Shown here one piece after another: positions 35,139-43,994 of a DNA stretch of 64,000 bases (positions are counted from its first letter, which is position 1; each line of letters starts with the position of its first letter). The notes under the pieces are model-generated. The model ran no database searches. It had not been told where the DNA came from and saw nothing but the letters and a program-made list of their open reading frames with translations. The position numbers and the translations under genes are program-made. This DNA is from Thiohalocapsa sp. (GTDB taxonomy: Bacteria > Pseudomonadota > Gammaproteobacteria > Chromatiales > Chromatiaceae), in contig NZ_JAJDNQ010000076.1 of NCBI RefSeq assembly GCF_022340605.1, forward strand, positions 1 through 64,000, given 5' to 3'.

Positions 35139-37190
35139 ATGGTGCAGCATGCCGCTGACGCCGCGGCCGAGCCGGCCCCGGTCAAAGCGCTGACGGCGCA
35201 ACGGGAGCCGCCAGCGTGGTTGATCCCGGCGGGACTCCTGTTCTGGGGCCTGCACACGGGGCTTTGGTGGCTGGCGGCACCGCTGGCGCTGTTGGCGGCA
35301 CTGCCGGCCTGGCGCGGCCGGCGCTTCGAGCTGGCCACCACCGAGCGCCGCCGCGTCGCGGACCTGTGCTCGTTGCTCATCATGCTCGCCGGCGCCTGGC
35401 TGCTGCTGAACCAGGCCCGGCTCGGCGTCGCCTTGATCCTGCTGATCCAGTGGCTGCCGGGGCTGCTGTTCCCGTTGCTCGCGGTGCAGCTCTTCTCGCG
35501 GCGGCCGGGGGTGGAGCTGTCGGTGCTGTTCCTGAGCCTGCGCGCGGGCCGCAATGGCCACCGGCCGGGGGGCGAACTGCTGGCGGACCTGCGCTGGCCC
35601 TACCTGCTGCTGTGCGTACTATCCGCGTCCATGATCCAGCCGCAAACGCCTTGGTTCCTGCCCACGCTGGTGCCGCTGGCAGCGGGCGCGCTCTGGCCCT
35701 GGCTGCCGGCACTGCCGCGGCGCACGCCGCTCGCGACGGGACTGCTGGTTCTCACGCTGGCGCTGGCCATGCCACTGGCCGCGGGCATCCGCTGGGGCCA
35801 CGCGGAGGCCGAGCGCGCGGTACTGGCCTGGATGGAGCACTGGCTCGGCGCCGGGCTCGACCCCTACCGCGCCACCACCGCCATCGGCGAGGTGGGTCGC
35901 CTCAAGGGCTCCACCCGCATCTTGCTGCGGGTCTATCCGGACCTGCCGCAGGCCGGCCCGCTGCTGCTGCGCACCGCCGGCTACGACCGCTACGTGAACG
36001 GCACCTGGTTCACCACCGGCTCGCTGTTCCAGCCGGTGCCGGACCAGCGCGGGCGCCGGCCATTGCTGCCGGACACGGCGCAGGCCGCCGCCAATGACAA
36101 CGGCATGCGCGTCGTCATGCTCCTGCGCCGCGCCGAGGGCCTGCTGCCGGTGCCGCAAGGCACGACCAGCGTCAGCGGCCTCGAGGGCCTGGAACTGCAC
36201 CGCAACGGCTACGGCACCCTGCGCTATCGCTCCGGCGGCGGCCGACCGCTCCTCAACTACCATGCATACGTGGCGCCACGGCCGGCGCGCGCCGGTTTCG
36301 AGACTGCGCCAGGCGACGCAGACTTGCGCGTGATCGGCCCGGATGCCCCGGCCATCAAGGCCCTTGCCGATAACCTCGGCCTCGCCAGGCTGCCACCCGC
36401 AGAGGCCATCAAGACCCTGCAGCACTACTTCACGCGCAACTTCCGCTACACGCTGGACCTGCCGCCGACGCCGCCGGACACGGGTCCGCTGACGGGCTTC
36501 CTGACTGTCAGCCGTTCGGGCCACTGCGAGTACTTCGCCACCGCGGGCGCCCTGGTGCTGCGCGCAGCCGGCATCCCGGCCCGCTACGTGCGCGGCTGGT
36601 CGGTGCAGGAATTCAGCCCGCTGGAGCATGCGTGGATCGGCCGCGACAGCGACGCCCATGCCTGGCTGGAGGCCTTCGTGGACGGCCGCTGGCAAACGTT
36701 CGACCCGACGCCGCCAGAGTGGTCGGTGCTGGAGGCCGACCAGCGCCCGTGGACGCAGCAGATCGGCGACTTCCTGGCCTGGCTGCGGCTATCCTTCTCC
36801 GGCGCCGCCGAAGAGGACCGGCACGACCGCCAGTGGCTGCTGCTCCCGCTGGTCGCACTGGTGCTGCTGCTGGCCTGGCGCATCGCCCGACGCATCCGCC
36901 GCGGCGGCGGCGAAGGTGTAACGCCGCCGGCACAGCGGCAGGCGCGCGCACCGACGGTCTTTGCCGAGCTGGAGCGTGCCGCGGCGAGGCTCGGCCACGG
37001 CCGCCGCGACGGCGAGACGCTGCTGGAATGGGCGCGGCGGCTGCACGGCGAAGGCGTCGGCGCGGCACCCGCGCTCACCGACGCCGTCACCCTGCACTAC
37101 CGCCGCCGTTTCGACCCCGCCGGTATCGAACCCGCGGCCGAGCGCCGACTGCACTGGCTGCTCGACGACTGCCAGCGGCGCTGGCGCTGA
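35139..37190 (+). CDS. Membrane transglutaminase-like protein (TgpA family)
   Basis: A protein of about 683 residues with five to six N-terminal membrane helices (to about residue 230), a periplasmic transglutaminase-like domain, one more helix (LLLPLVALVLLLAW, about 565) and a cytoplasmic DUF4129-like tail. The catalytic triad is visible: Cys in SRSGHCEYFATA, His in DAHAWLEAFV and Asp in FDPTPPEW. TgpA of Pseudomonas is essential, but its substrate is unknown. ATG 35139 is the first start after apaH. DUF58 and AAA genes, often its partners, would lie elsewhere. Confidence 0.92.
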   Translation: MVQHAADAAAEPAPVKALTAQREPPAWLIPAGLLFWGLHTGLWWLAAPLALLAALPAWRGRRFELATTERRRVADLCSLLIMLAGAWLLLNQARLGVALILLIQWLPGLLFPLLAVQLFSRRPGVELSVLFLSLRAGRNGHRPGGELLADLRWPYLLLCVLSASMIQPQTPWFLPTLVPLAAGALWPWLPALPRRTPLATGLLVLTLALAMPLAAGIRWGHAEAERAVLAWMEHWLGAGLDPYRATTAIGEVGRLKGSTRILLRVYPDLPQAGPLLLRTAGYDRYVNGTWFTTGSLFQPVPDQRGRRPLLPDTAQAAANDNGMRVVMLLRRAEGLLPVPQGTTSVSGLEGLELHRNGYGTLRYRSGGGRPLLNYHAYVAPRPARAGFETAPGDADLRVIGPDAPAIKALADNLGLARLPPAEAIKTLQHYFTRNFRYTLDLPPTPPDTGPLTGFLTVSRSGHCEYFATAGALVLRAAGIPARYVRGWSVQEFSPLEHAWIGRDSDAHAWLEAFVDGRWQTFDPTPPEWSVLEADQRPWTQQIGDFLAWLRLSFSGAAEEDRHDRQWLLLPLVALVLLLAWRIARRIRRGGGEGVTPPAQRQARAPTVFAELERAAARLGHGRRDGETLLEWARRLHGEGVGAAPALTDAVTLHYRRRFDPAGIEPAAERRLHWLLDDCQRRWR

Positions 37191-37200
37191 GCCGGCCGCG

Positions 37201-37866
37201 TCAGTCCCGGCCGTGCCGAAGCAACCCGTCCAGCAGCAGGAACAACAACAGCGCGTTCAGCAGATGCCAAAGGAAGTGCGTGCCCACCGGCAGCCAGCCG
37301 CAGACCACGGGGTCCAGCGTCCGTAGGGTGACTGACACGGCGAACAGCGCCGCCGCCAGCACCATGGTGCGCCACATGGGATGCCGGGACCGGTGCAGCC
37401 ACCAGGCAAAGGCCACGAGAAATGCCAGCGCCGGCAGATAGCCCACCGAGCCGTTCAGCGCGTCCGCACCGACACCGGCCACGAGCCCGAAGCTCACGGC
37501 CTGGTAGCCGAGCCAGAGCAGCGGCAGGTCCACCCAGCGCAGGCCCAGCACGCGCCAGCCGAAGGCCAGCAGATAGACGTTGATGAACAGCGTGATGGGC
37601 AGGACGTCCGCGAGCAACGCCCAGGGCGTTGCGAAGGTGTGGTAAAGACCGCTTCCGACACCGATGACCGCCAGCAACAAGGCCAGCAGCCAAAGGTCCC
37701 CGCCGTTCCGCCAGCCGAGCCCGGGCGCCCGCGCCAGCCGCAACCCGACCACCACCGCCGCGACGATGAAGGCGAGATTGGTCAGCGCATTGACCGGTTC
37801 GGCCCAAAGGCCGGCGGCGCCCGCGCGTTCGCAGTAGACGTCGAGCATCAGCGTATCAATCGACAC
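37201..37866 (-). CDS. Ceramidase-like membrane protein (CREST superfamily)
   Basis: A 221-residue seven-helix protein resembling alkaline ceramidases (PF05875). Zinc-site motifs match: CERAGAAGLWAEPVNALTN near the N-terminus, GSGLYHTFATPWALLADVLP with the Ser/His/Asp set, and the C-terminal GTHFLWHLLNAL carrying two His. Hydrolase activity on an amide-linked lipid is inferred; bacterial members are mostly untested. GTG 37866 is used as start; ATG 37848 is an alternative. It converges on the transglutaminase gene and is divergent from the serpin. Confidence 0.87.
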   Translation of the reverse strand: MSIDTLMLDVYCERAGAAGLWAEPVNALTNLAFIVAAVVVGLRLARAPGLGWRNGGDLWLLALLLAVIGVGSGLYHTFATPWALLADVLPITLFINVYLLAFGWRVLGLRWVDLPLLWLGYQAVSFGLVAGVGADALNGSVGYLPALAFLVAFAWWLHRSRHPMWRTMVLAAALFAVSVTLRTLDPVVCGWLPVGTHFLWHLLNALLLFLLLDGLLRHGRD

Positions 37867-37885
37867 CGAAGTTCACGCAAAGGAC

Positions 37886-37926
37886 GCTCCGGGACTTCTG
37901 CTGACTTTTTAAGGCTATCCCGGAGC
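37886..37926. promoter_or_regulatory. Inverted repeat in the ceramidase/serpin divergent region
   Basis: GCTCCGGGA at 37886-37894 and TCCCGGAGC at 37918-37926 are perfect 9-bp inverted arms around 23 AT-richer bases. The place between divergent genes suits an operator or a hairpin at a 5' leader. No factor can be named. Confidence 0.45.
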
Positions 37927-38024
37927 ATCCGAAAATCCGCCGATGTTTACTCTTGAAGTCAGTATCCGCCCTGCAAAGCCTTGCGACCTGTCCAGCCCCC
38001 GGGGTCCACCTCAGGAACAAACCC

Positions 38025-39308
38025 ATGATGACACTCAGCGATCTTTTACCGATACGGGAACTGCCTAACCGCGCGGCGCGGATGACGCTCGTGCTGGCGT
38101 TGTGCGCGGTGGCGTTCTGCTTTCCGGCAAGGCAGGCCAGCGCCCAGGCCGACTATGAAGCCGTGCTGGAAAGCAATACGGCCTTCGCCTTCGACCTCTA
38201 CCAGCGGTTGGCCGCCGCGGGTGACGGCAATCTTTTCTTTTCGCCCTACAGCATGTCGATGGCGCTGGCGATGACCTACGCCGGCGCGCGCGGCGAGACC
38301 GAGACGCAGATGGCCGAAGCATTGCACTTTACCCTGCCGCAGGCCGAGCTCAATCCGGCCTTCGCCGCACTGGATGCAGCCATCCGCACCCCGCCGGCGG
38401 ACGCCAACGTGCCGGAGGAAGAGCGGCTCATCCTGAACATCGCCAATGCGCTGTGGGGGCAGGAGGGCTTCCCCTTTCGCCAGGACTATGTGGACCTGCT
38501 TGATCGCTACTACAACGCACCGCTGATACTGCTCGACTTCCAGACCGCGCCAGAAGACGCGCGTCAGGTGATCAACGACTGGGTGGCCGAAAAAACCGAG
38601 GATCGCATCCAAGACCTGCTGCCGGAGGGCAGCGTGGATGCCATGACCCGCCTGGTGCTGACCAACGCGATCTACTTCTACGGACAGTGGGCCAGCCAGT
38701 TCAACGAAGGAGCAACCGCCGACGAAGCCTTCACGCTGCTGGATGGCACACAGGTGATGGTGCCCATGATGCACCAGGTGGCGCCGTTCGGCTACACGGC
38801 GGGAGCTGGGTATCAGGCCATCAGGCTGCCGTACACGAGCGGACAGGGCGCGATGCTGGTCATCCTGCCGGACGAGGGGCGCTTTGACGATGTGGAAGCC
38901 CAACTGAACGCCGAATTCTTCCAGGACGTGCTGGACGATCTGCCGACACGGAGCGTGATCCTCACCATGCCGCGCTGGAAGCTGGAGTACGAGGTCTCGC
39001 TGGACGGGGTGTTGCGTGCGCTCGGCATGACCGACGCCTTCGACCCGCAGGCGGCGGACTTCTCCGGCATGGCCGATCTCTCGCAGGCAGCGGGCAACCT
39101 GTTCATCAGCGCGGCGTTGCACAAGGCGTTCGTGAGCGTGGACGAAAACGGGACCGAGGCCGCCGCCGCCACCGGCATCGTCGCGGGTGTGACCTCCATG
39201 CCGATAACCGATGTCACGCTGCGCCTGGACCGGCCCTTCATCTACGCCATCGTGGACGGCAACACCGGCTCGATCCTGTTCCTGGGGCGGCTGCTGGATC
39301 CTTCTTGA
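38025..39308 (+). CDS. Serpin (serine protease inhibitor family I4)
   Basis: A 427-residue secreted protein with a signal peptide (LVLALCAVAFCFPARQASA). The serpin core starts at NTAFAFDLYQRLAAAG. Family motifs include NLFFSPYSMSMALAM, LVLTNAIYFYGQW and the hinge of the reactive loop, VDENGTEAAAATGIV; the end RPFIYAIVDGNTGSILFLG is canonical. The small hinge residues indicate an inhibitory serpin. Counting from P17 puts P1 at or near the Thr-Ser of GVTSMP, but the loop is about 3 residues longer than in antitrypsin, so P1 is uncertain. The start is ATG 38025, with AGGA 8 bases before. Confidence 0.94.
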   Translation: MMTLSDLLPIRELPNRAARMTLVLALCAVAFCFPARQASAQADYEAVLESNTAFAFDLYQRLAAAGDGNLFFSPYSMSMALAMTYAGARGETETQMAEALHFTLPQAELNPAFAALDAAIRTPPADANVPEEERLILNIANALWGQEGFPFRQDYVDLLDRYYNAPLILLDFQTAPEDARQVINDWVAEKTEDRIQDLLPEGSVDAMTRLVLTNAIYFYGQWASQFNEGATADEAFTLLDGTQVMVPMMHQVAPFGYTAGAGYQAIRLPYTSGQGAMLVILPDEGRFDDVEAQLNAEFFQDVLDDLPTRSVILTMPRWKLEYEVSLDGVLRALGMTDAFDPQAADFSGMADLSQAAGNLFISAALHKAFVSVDENGTEAAAATGIVAGVTSMPITDVTLRLDRPFIYAIVDGNTGSILFLGRLLDPS

Positions 39309-39414
39309 CGGCGGGAGCGCCGGTGAGCGCTCCGGCGCATGCACGATTGGAACGCCATGTGACCTACAGGCTTGCGCCAGCAATCCTTCATTGCAACCGC
39401 GGGTTGGCGGGGCA

Positions 39415-40968
39415 TTATGCCGACGACGGGCTCGATGCGCGCGTGGCGAGTCTCTCGTTCCGGTTGGGATGGTGCAGCAACAGCAGCAAAGGCAGCGCCG
39501 CCAGGCTCACCAGCATCATCAGCCGGAAATCCTGCAAATAGGCGAGGGTCGCGGCCTGCTTGGTCACTTCCGCATTGATCCCGACCAGTCCTTGCGTCGT
39601 ACCCAGCCCATAGCCTCCAGCCTGAGCCGCCTGCTTCAGGGCCAGATTGAAGGGCGTGATGTAGTCGGCGAAGGCTGCGTGGTTGATCTGGGTGCGCTGT
39701 GACAGATAGGAGACGACGACCGAGATCCCGATGCTGCTGCCGATGTTGCGCATCAGGCTAAACAGCGCGGTGCCCTCGTTGCGGTAGTGCGGCGCCAGGG
39801 TCGAGAAGGTGAGCGTGGACAGCGGCACGAAGATGAACCCGAGCCCGAGCCCTTGGGTGACGCCGGTTCGCACCACGTCCCAGCCCGAAATGTCGAGCGT
39901 GAAGCCCGTCATCTCCCAGAGTGACAGGGACGTCAGCAGCAGCCCCAGCAGGATCATGGCGCGCGGGTCGACCTTGCCGGACAGACGCCCCACGGTGGCC
40001 ATCGCGATCATGGTGCCGAACCCGCGTGGCGCCAGGATGAGCCCGACGTCGATCACCGGATAGCCCATCAGGTTCTGCAAGAACGGCGGCAGCAGTGCCA
40101 TCGTGGTCAGCAGAATGACGCCCACGATGAAGATGAAGACGAGCCCGACACTGAAGTTGCGGTCTCTGAAGAGCCCGGGCTCGATAAAGGGATGCTCCGA
40201 CGTGAGCATGTGCACCACGAAGAGATAGAGCGCCAAGCCGGTGAGGAGGGTCTCGACGATAATCTCCGGGCTATTCAGCCAGTCGAGTGTCTGGCCGCGA
40301 TCGAGCATCATCTGTAGGGCGCCGATGCCCAGGCTCAACAAGGCGAAGCCCAGCCAGTCGAAGCGTCGCACCCGCTCGAGCGTGGTCTCGCCCACGAAGG
40401 TGATCAGACCCAGGCAGGCCAGCACGCCGAACGGCAGATTGATGTAGAAGACCCAGCGCCAACTGTAGTACTCGGTCAGCCAACCGCCGAGAGAAGGCCC
40501 CAGGATGGGTCCAACCATGACGCCCAGCCCCCACAAGGCCATAGCCGAGCCATGGCGCTCGCGCGGATAGGTATCGAGCAGAACGGCCTGCGACAAAGGC
40601 ACCAGGCTGGCGCCGAAGACGCCCTGCAACAGCCTGAAGAGCACGATCTGCGGCAGGCTCTGCGCCGCGCCGCAGAGCATGGACGACAGGGTGAACCCGA
40701 CCACGGACCACACGAAGATCCGTTTGCGCCCAAAGCGCGCAGAAAGAAAGCCAGTCAGCGGCATGCAGATCGCCGCCGCAACGATGTAGGAGGTCAGCAC
40801 CCAGGAGATCTGGTCCTGCGTCGCGCCCATGGCCCCCTGCATGTGCGGGAGCGCCACGTTGGCGATAGTGGTATCCAGCGCCTGCATGACGGTCGCGAGC
40901 ATGACCGACAAGGTGATGAATCCGCGGTGCTCGCCGATCGCCCGCCCGGGGGCTCGAAGTCTGATCAC
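39415..40968 (-). CDS. emrB: DHA2-family MFS drug efflux permease (EmrB)
   Basis: A 517-residue permease with the hydrophobic pattern of a 14-helix protein. The DHA2 features TGFLSARFGRKRIFV (motif A) and GLGVMVGPILGPSLGGWL (motif C) are clear. With EmrA (10 bp upstream) and an outer membrane channel it should expel hydrophobic drugs or uncouplers. It is the last gene of a marR-emrA-emrB set on the minus strand, and closer to E. coli EmrB than the permease at 7.0 kb. Confidence 0.94.
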   Translation of the reverse strand: MIRLRAPGRAIGEHRGFITLSVMLATVMQALDTTIANVALPHMQGAMGATQDQISWVLTSYIVAAAICMPLTGFLSARFGRKRIFVWSVVGFTLSSMLCGAAQSLPQIVLFRLLQGVFGASLVPLSQAVLLDTYPRERHGSAMALWGLGVMVGPILGPSLGGWLTEYYSWRWVFYINLPFGVLACLGLITFVGETTLERVRRFDWLGFALLSLGIGALQMMLDRGQTLDWLNSPEIIVETLLTGLALYLFVVHMLTSEHPFIEPGLFRDRNFSVGLVFIFIVGVILLTTMALLPPFLQNLMGYPVIDVGLILAPRGFGTMIAMATVGRLSGKVDPRAMILLGLLLTSLSLWEMTGFTLDISGWDVVRTGVTQGLGLGFIFVPLSTLTFSTLAPHYRNEGTALFSLMRNIGSSIGISVVVSYLSQRTQINHAAFADYITPFNLALKQAAQAGGYGLGTTQGLVGINAEVTKQAATLAYLQDFRLMMLVSLAALPLLLLLHHPNRNERLATRASSPSSA

Positions 40969-40978
40969 GGCACCACCG

Positions 40979-42058
40979 TCAGAGCGACAGGCCGAGCAGT
41001 TGCCGGCGATGGCCGGTATCGATCTCCACGTCGGCGCTCAATCCAGCACGCAGGCGCGGCTGATCCGCAGCCGCGGCGATGCGGATGCGCACCGGTAGCC
41101 GCTGCGTGATCTTGACCCAATTGCCGGTGGCGTTCTGTGCCGGGATCACCGAGAACTCGGCACCGGTCGCCGGGCTCAAGCTCTCGACGACGCCCTTCCA
41201 GCGATTTTGTGGATAGGTGTCGATGCGGATGTCCACCGGCTGCCCGGGACGCACATAGGTCAGATCGGTCTCGGTGAAGTTGGCCTCGATCCACGGCTTT
41301 CCAGTCACCACCAGCACCATCAGCGTCGACCCGGCCGCGGTGTACTGACCCGGCTTGGGCAGGCGGCTAACGGTCCCCGGCAGCGGCGCGGACACCTCGG
41401 TGCGGCGCAGGTCCAGCTTGGCCTGATTCAGCTCGGCCAGCGCCTCGCGGTACCTTGGGTGCTGCTCGAACGGCGCCTCGGCGTTGCCGCCCAGGGTGGC
41501 GGCGATGCGCCCGAGGTCTTGCTCCAGCGCGGCGATCTGCTGCTCGGCAAGATCCTTTGCCTGGCTGGCATCATCGAAATTGGAGGCCGAGACGAACTTC
41601 TTCGCCACCAGATCAGCCTGGCGCTGCTGTGCCTTGCGAGCGAAGGCGAGCTTGGTTCTGGCCAGCGCGATCTCGGCCTGCTTCTCGCGATAGCTCGCCT
41701 GCGACGCCAGCAGCTCGGTGCGCACCTGAGCGAGTTTGGCCTGCGCCTTCTCCATCGCCAGCTCGAAGGGTGCGGCGTCGAGCCGGAACAGCGGCTGCCC
41801 CGCCCGCACGGCCTGATTCTCCTCGACGAGTACGCGCGCGATCACACCCGACACTTCCGTGCTGATCGGAACCTTGTCGGCCTTCACGTAGGCATTGTCG
41901 GTTTCGACATAACGGCCGCTGCCCAGATACAGGACACCGCCCACGAGTGCGGCCAACAGCGGCACCAAGACCATCAAGACCAGACGCTTGCGCCGACGGC
42001 CCGCCCGGCCGGCCGCGACTGGGGTCGACGGCTCACGGGATATCAAATCCTGGGTCAT
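40979..42058 (-). CDS. emrA: EmrA membrane fusion protein
   Basis: A 359-residue periplasmic adaptor with an N-terminal anchor helix (LVLMVLVPLLAALVGGVLYL). NAYVKADKVPISTEVSGVI is the classic EmrA signature. A coiled coil occupies about residues 95-185, and TGKPWIEANFTETDLTYV and ATGNWVKITQRLPVRI follow. It bridges EmrB to an outer membrane channel. It follows the marR gene by 36 bp, so it probably shares its promoter. Confidence 0.94.
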   Translation of the reverse strand: MTQDLISREPSTPVAAGRAGRRRKRLVLMVLVPLLAALVGGVLYLGSGRYVETDNAYVKADKVPISTEVSGVIARVLVEENQAVRAGQPLFRLDAAPFELAMEKAQAKLAQVRTELLASQASYREKQAEIALARTKLAFARKAQQRQADLVAKKFVSASNFDDASQAKDLAEQQIAALEQDLGRIAATLGGNAEAPFEQHPRYREALAELNQAKLDLRRTEVSAPLPGTVSRLPKPGQYTAAGSTLMVLVVTGKPWIEANFTETDLTYVRPGQPVDIRIDTYPQNRWKGVVESLSPATGAEFSVIPAQNATGNWVKITQRLPVRIRIAAAADQPRLRAGLSADVEIDTGHRRQLLGLSL

Positions 42059-42094
42059 GCTCAGTTGTCTCCGAGGATCGCCAACTGCCTGAAG

Positions 42095-42529
42095 CTATCC
42101 CCGCACCGTGAGTTGATCGCGCATCTGGCCCAAAGCGAGCAACACCGTACCGACTTGGTCCTTGGTGAGCCCTTGCAGCGCCTCCGCGCTGATCGCCGCG
42201 CCCACGTCACGAATCGCCGCCAGTTGGGGAGCCGCCTCCGGCGTCAAGTGGAGCAGGTGAGCACGCCGATCTGCCGGGTCCGGCCGGCGCTCGACGAGCC
42301 CGGCCGCCGCGAGTTGGTCGATCGACCGCGCCAGCGTGATGGGCTGAACGTCGAGCATGTCGGCGATGACGACTTGGCGGACGCCTTGGTTGCGCGAGAT
42401 GTAGACCAGGGTCTGCGCCTGCGCCAACGTCAAGGCGCTGCTGGCCTCCAAGCGCTTCTGAAAGGCGCGCCGGAGCAGTCGATACACATCCGCAATCAGG
42501 AACCCGAGGCTGTCTTCCTGCTGTTGCAT
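42095..42529 (-). CDS. MarR-family transcriptional regulator
   Basis: A 144-residue dimeric winged-HTH protein of the EmrR/MarR family. The core is LTLAQAQTLVYISRNQGV, then VVIADMLDVQPITLARSIDQ (recognition helix) and the wing VERRPDPADRRAHL with the DxRxx motif. It probably represses the marR-emrA-emrB operon and releases DNA when it binds a pump substrate. The start is ATG 42529; a palindrome and a TATAAT box lie directly upstream. Confidence 0.93.
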   Translation of the reverse strand: MQQQEDSLGFLIADVYRLLRRAFQKRLEASSALTLAQAQTLVYISRNQGVRQVVIADMLDVQPITLARSIDQLAAAGLVERRPDPADRRAHLLHLTPEAAPQLAAIRDVGAAISAEALQGLTKDQVGTVLLALGQMRDQLTVRG

Positions 42530-42540
42530 CAGATAGTTAG

Positions 42541-42565
42541 CATATAGTATATGTTACTTATTATA
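42541..42565 (-). promoter_or_regulatory. Promoter and operator of marR-emrAB
   Basis: The minus strand carries a perfect TATAAT at 42560-42565. A 13-bp palindrome, CATATA-G-TATATG, at 42541-42553 lies between that box and the marR start, in a strikingly AT-rich stretch (42535-42580) of otherwise GC-rich DNA. The position just downstream of the expected transcription start suits autorepression. The -35 box is poor (TTGCCT with a 19-bp spacer). Confidence 0.65.
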
Positions 42566-42610
42566 TACTACGAGTTAGTATCTGAGGCAAGCCGCCGCAA
42601 GGCAGGCGGC

Positions 42611-42695
42611 CCGCCGGGAGCGACAGCTTGCAGCCGGCGCGCCGAGTGCCGGGCTCGACGCCGGGCACGCGGCGTCAGGGTGTCGACACGCGTAT
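42611..42695. repeat. GGGAGCG/CCGGGCACGC repeat, copy 1
   Basis: The unit CGCCGAGTGCCGGGCTCGAC, then GCCGGGCACGCGGCGTCAG, contains an inverted CGTGCCCGG-type hairpin. It matches 45729-45814 (GGGAGCGCCGGCTTCCAGCC and CCGGGCACGCGGCCTCAG). It is part of the 638-bp gap 42530-43167. Confidence 0.7.
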
Positions 42696-42739
42696 TGATT
42701 AGGCGTGAATAAGGGCTCAATGGGTGTCCCCCTCAAGCC

Positions 42740-42880
42740 AATGTCGTCGTCGATGGCGCGCTGACGGTACATCGCGCGCCGGGTCCAGGCCTGCTCGACT
42801 CGGTCTACGAACCAGCCCTCGCGCACGAGCTGGAGCAACGCGGACTGAGCGTTGAGCGCCAGGTGCCGATTCAGAAAGAT
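42740..42880 (+). pseudogene. Fragment of a GxxExxY-type PD-(D/E)XK protein
   Basis: Plus-strand translation gives VVVDGALTVHRAPGPGLLDS, then VYEPALAHELEQRGLSVERQ and VPIQ. This is the N-terminal half of the GxxExxY family (pfam PDDEXK_3): a helix with VH, the PGPGLLDSVYE loop, then the AHEL helix and VERQ. The catalytic core is missing. The fragment runs straight into the GCAGAGACGCAAAGGCGCAG repeat that commonly accompanies this family. There is no start codon in a proper place. Confidence 0.7.
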
Positions 42881-42883
42881 ATC

Positions 42884-42925
42884 TCGCGCAGAGACGCAAA
42901 GGCGCAGAGAAAAAGAGAGAAATGA
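42884..42925. repeat. CGCAGAGACGCAAAGGCGC-type repeat
   Basis: The short A/G-rich tandem-like sequence CGCAGAGACGCAAAGGCGCA followed by GAGAAAAAGAGAG is widespread in environmental bacterial genomes, often beside GxxExxY genes. Its function is unknown. Confidence 0.55.
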
Positions 42926-43167
42926 GGCAAATGAAGGCGTCGATCGTAAGTCCACCCACCGGCAGGGCGCTGGCTCCCACGCTCAAGCGTTGGGAGCAAG
43001 GGCGGACGCTCCGCGTCCCGAGCCATTGTCACTTGATGGTCGGAGTGATGATCAAGGCCCATTGTTGCGAGGCCGCATCCGTTCAGTTCTCGCATCGTTC
43101 CCCAGCGTCCCTGCCGATTCGGCCGGTCGTCGTTAGCCGGACAACATGTCCGATTCTGCTGCAATGA

Positions 43168-43401
43168 TCAGGGTTTTCGACCGTAGCCGGGCGTCTTGGC
43201 GAGACTGTCCCATTTCCCGAGAATGTCGGGCTCGAACACCTGCTCGGTCCAAGCTTCCGGGGCGATCTCCTCGAACGCGACCGAGACAGACTCATCGCCA
43301 TAGTGCAGCACGCTCGTCACATCCCGCACGATTGCCTCGGTCAGCCGCGCCTTCTGCTCATCGCTCTTGCCAGGCCAGAGTTTCACGATGACATGTGGCA
43401 T
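43168..43401 (-). CDS. 4-oxalocrotonate tautomerase family protein
   Basis: A 77-residue protein with the catalytic Pro directly after the start Met ([20 protein letters not shown]). The family pattern continues with [21 protein letters not shown]. Members catalyse keto-enol tautomerisation or dehalogenation, so the substrate is open. It follows the cupin gene by 3 bp and is likely cotranscribed with it. Confidence 0.9.
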   Translation of the reverse strand: MPHVIVKLWPGKSDEQKARLTEAIVRDVTSVLHYGDESVSVAFEEIAPEAWTEQVFEPDILGKWDSLAKTPGYGRKP

Positions 43402-43404
43402 GAT

Positions 43405-43812
43405 TCACGCTCTTCCGCTGGCAAGATATTCTTCGTCCGTCACCTTCTCCATCCAGGTGACGTTCTTGCCGTCGAGCGCCTCCTGAATAGCGATATGCGT
43501 CATCGCCGTCGTTGCCGTGGCGCCGTGCCAATGCTTGTGCTCGGGCCGACACCAAATCACGTCTCCGGCATGGATTTCCACGCGAGATTCTCGTTCGCAT
43601 TGGGTCCAACCTGTCCCGGAAGTCACGATGAGGGTCTGCCCAAGCGGATGGCTGTGCCAGGCGGTGCGTGCGCCCGGCTCGAATGTCACGATGGCGCCCG
43701 TCAGCCGTGACGGCTCGCTGCGCTGGAACTGCGAATCGATCCGCACATCGCCGGTGAACCACTCGTCCGGCCCTTTGACCGAGGGTCGGGTTCCGTTACG
43801 CGCAATTTCCAT
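43405..43812 (-). CDS. Cupin-fold protein
   Basis: A 135-residue single-domain cupin. Motif 1 is [20 protein letters not shown] and motif 2 ([19 protein letters not shown]) provides the remaining metal ligands. Close relatives (carboxymuconolactone-decarboxylase-associated cupins) sit with tautomerases and SDR enzymes, as here. The actual reaction is unknown. The start is ATG 43812. Confidence 0.9.
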   Translation of the reverse strand: MEIARNGTRPSVKGPDEWFTGDVRIDSQFQRSEPSRLTGAIVTFEPGARTAWHSHPLGQTLIVTSGTGWTQCERESRVEIHAGDVIWCRPEHKHWHGATATTAMTHIAIQEALDGKNVTWMEKVTDEEYLASGRA

Positions 43813-43916
43813 TGATTACCTCCCATTTTTCGTCGGTGGTGAAGGTCGCGGTCTGACCATCCAGTTGGTGAGCGGCAGGCCAAGACATCTCTCTGCTGCT
43901 CCTTTTGCGGACCTCG

Positions 43917-43979
43917 AAAAATGCCCTCCATGGCATTTTTCGAGACGCGGGCACCTCGAATTATTCGAGGTGCCCTTTT
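43917..43979. terminator. Two intrinsic-terminator hairpins between SDR and cupin genes
   Basis: The first (43917-43940) pairs AAAAATGCC with GGCATTTTT, so it has a T-run on either strand and can end SDR transcripts on the minus strand. The second (43949-43975) is a 12-bp perfect stem, GGGCACCTCGAA/TTCGAGGTGCCC, followed by TTTT on the plus strand. Confidence 0.8.
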
Positions 43980-43994
43980 GTCAGCGGTGCACGG

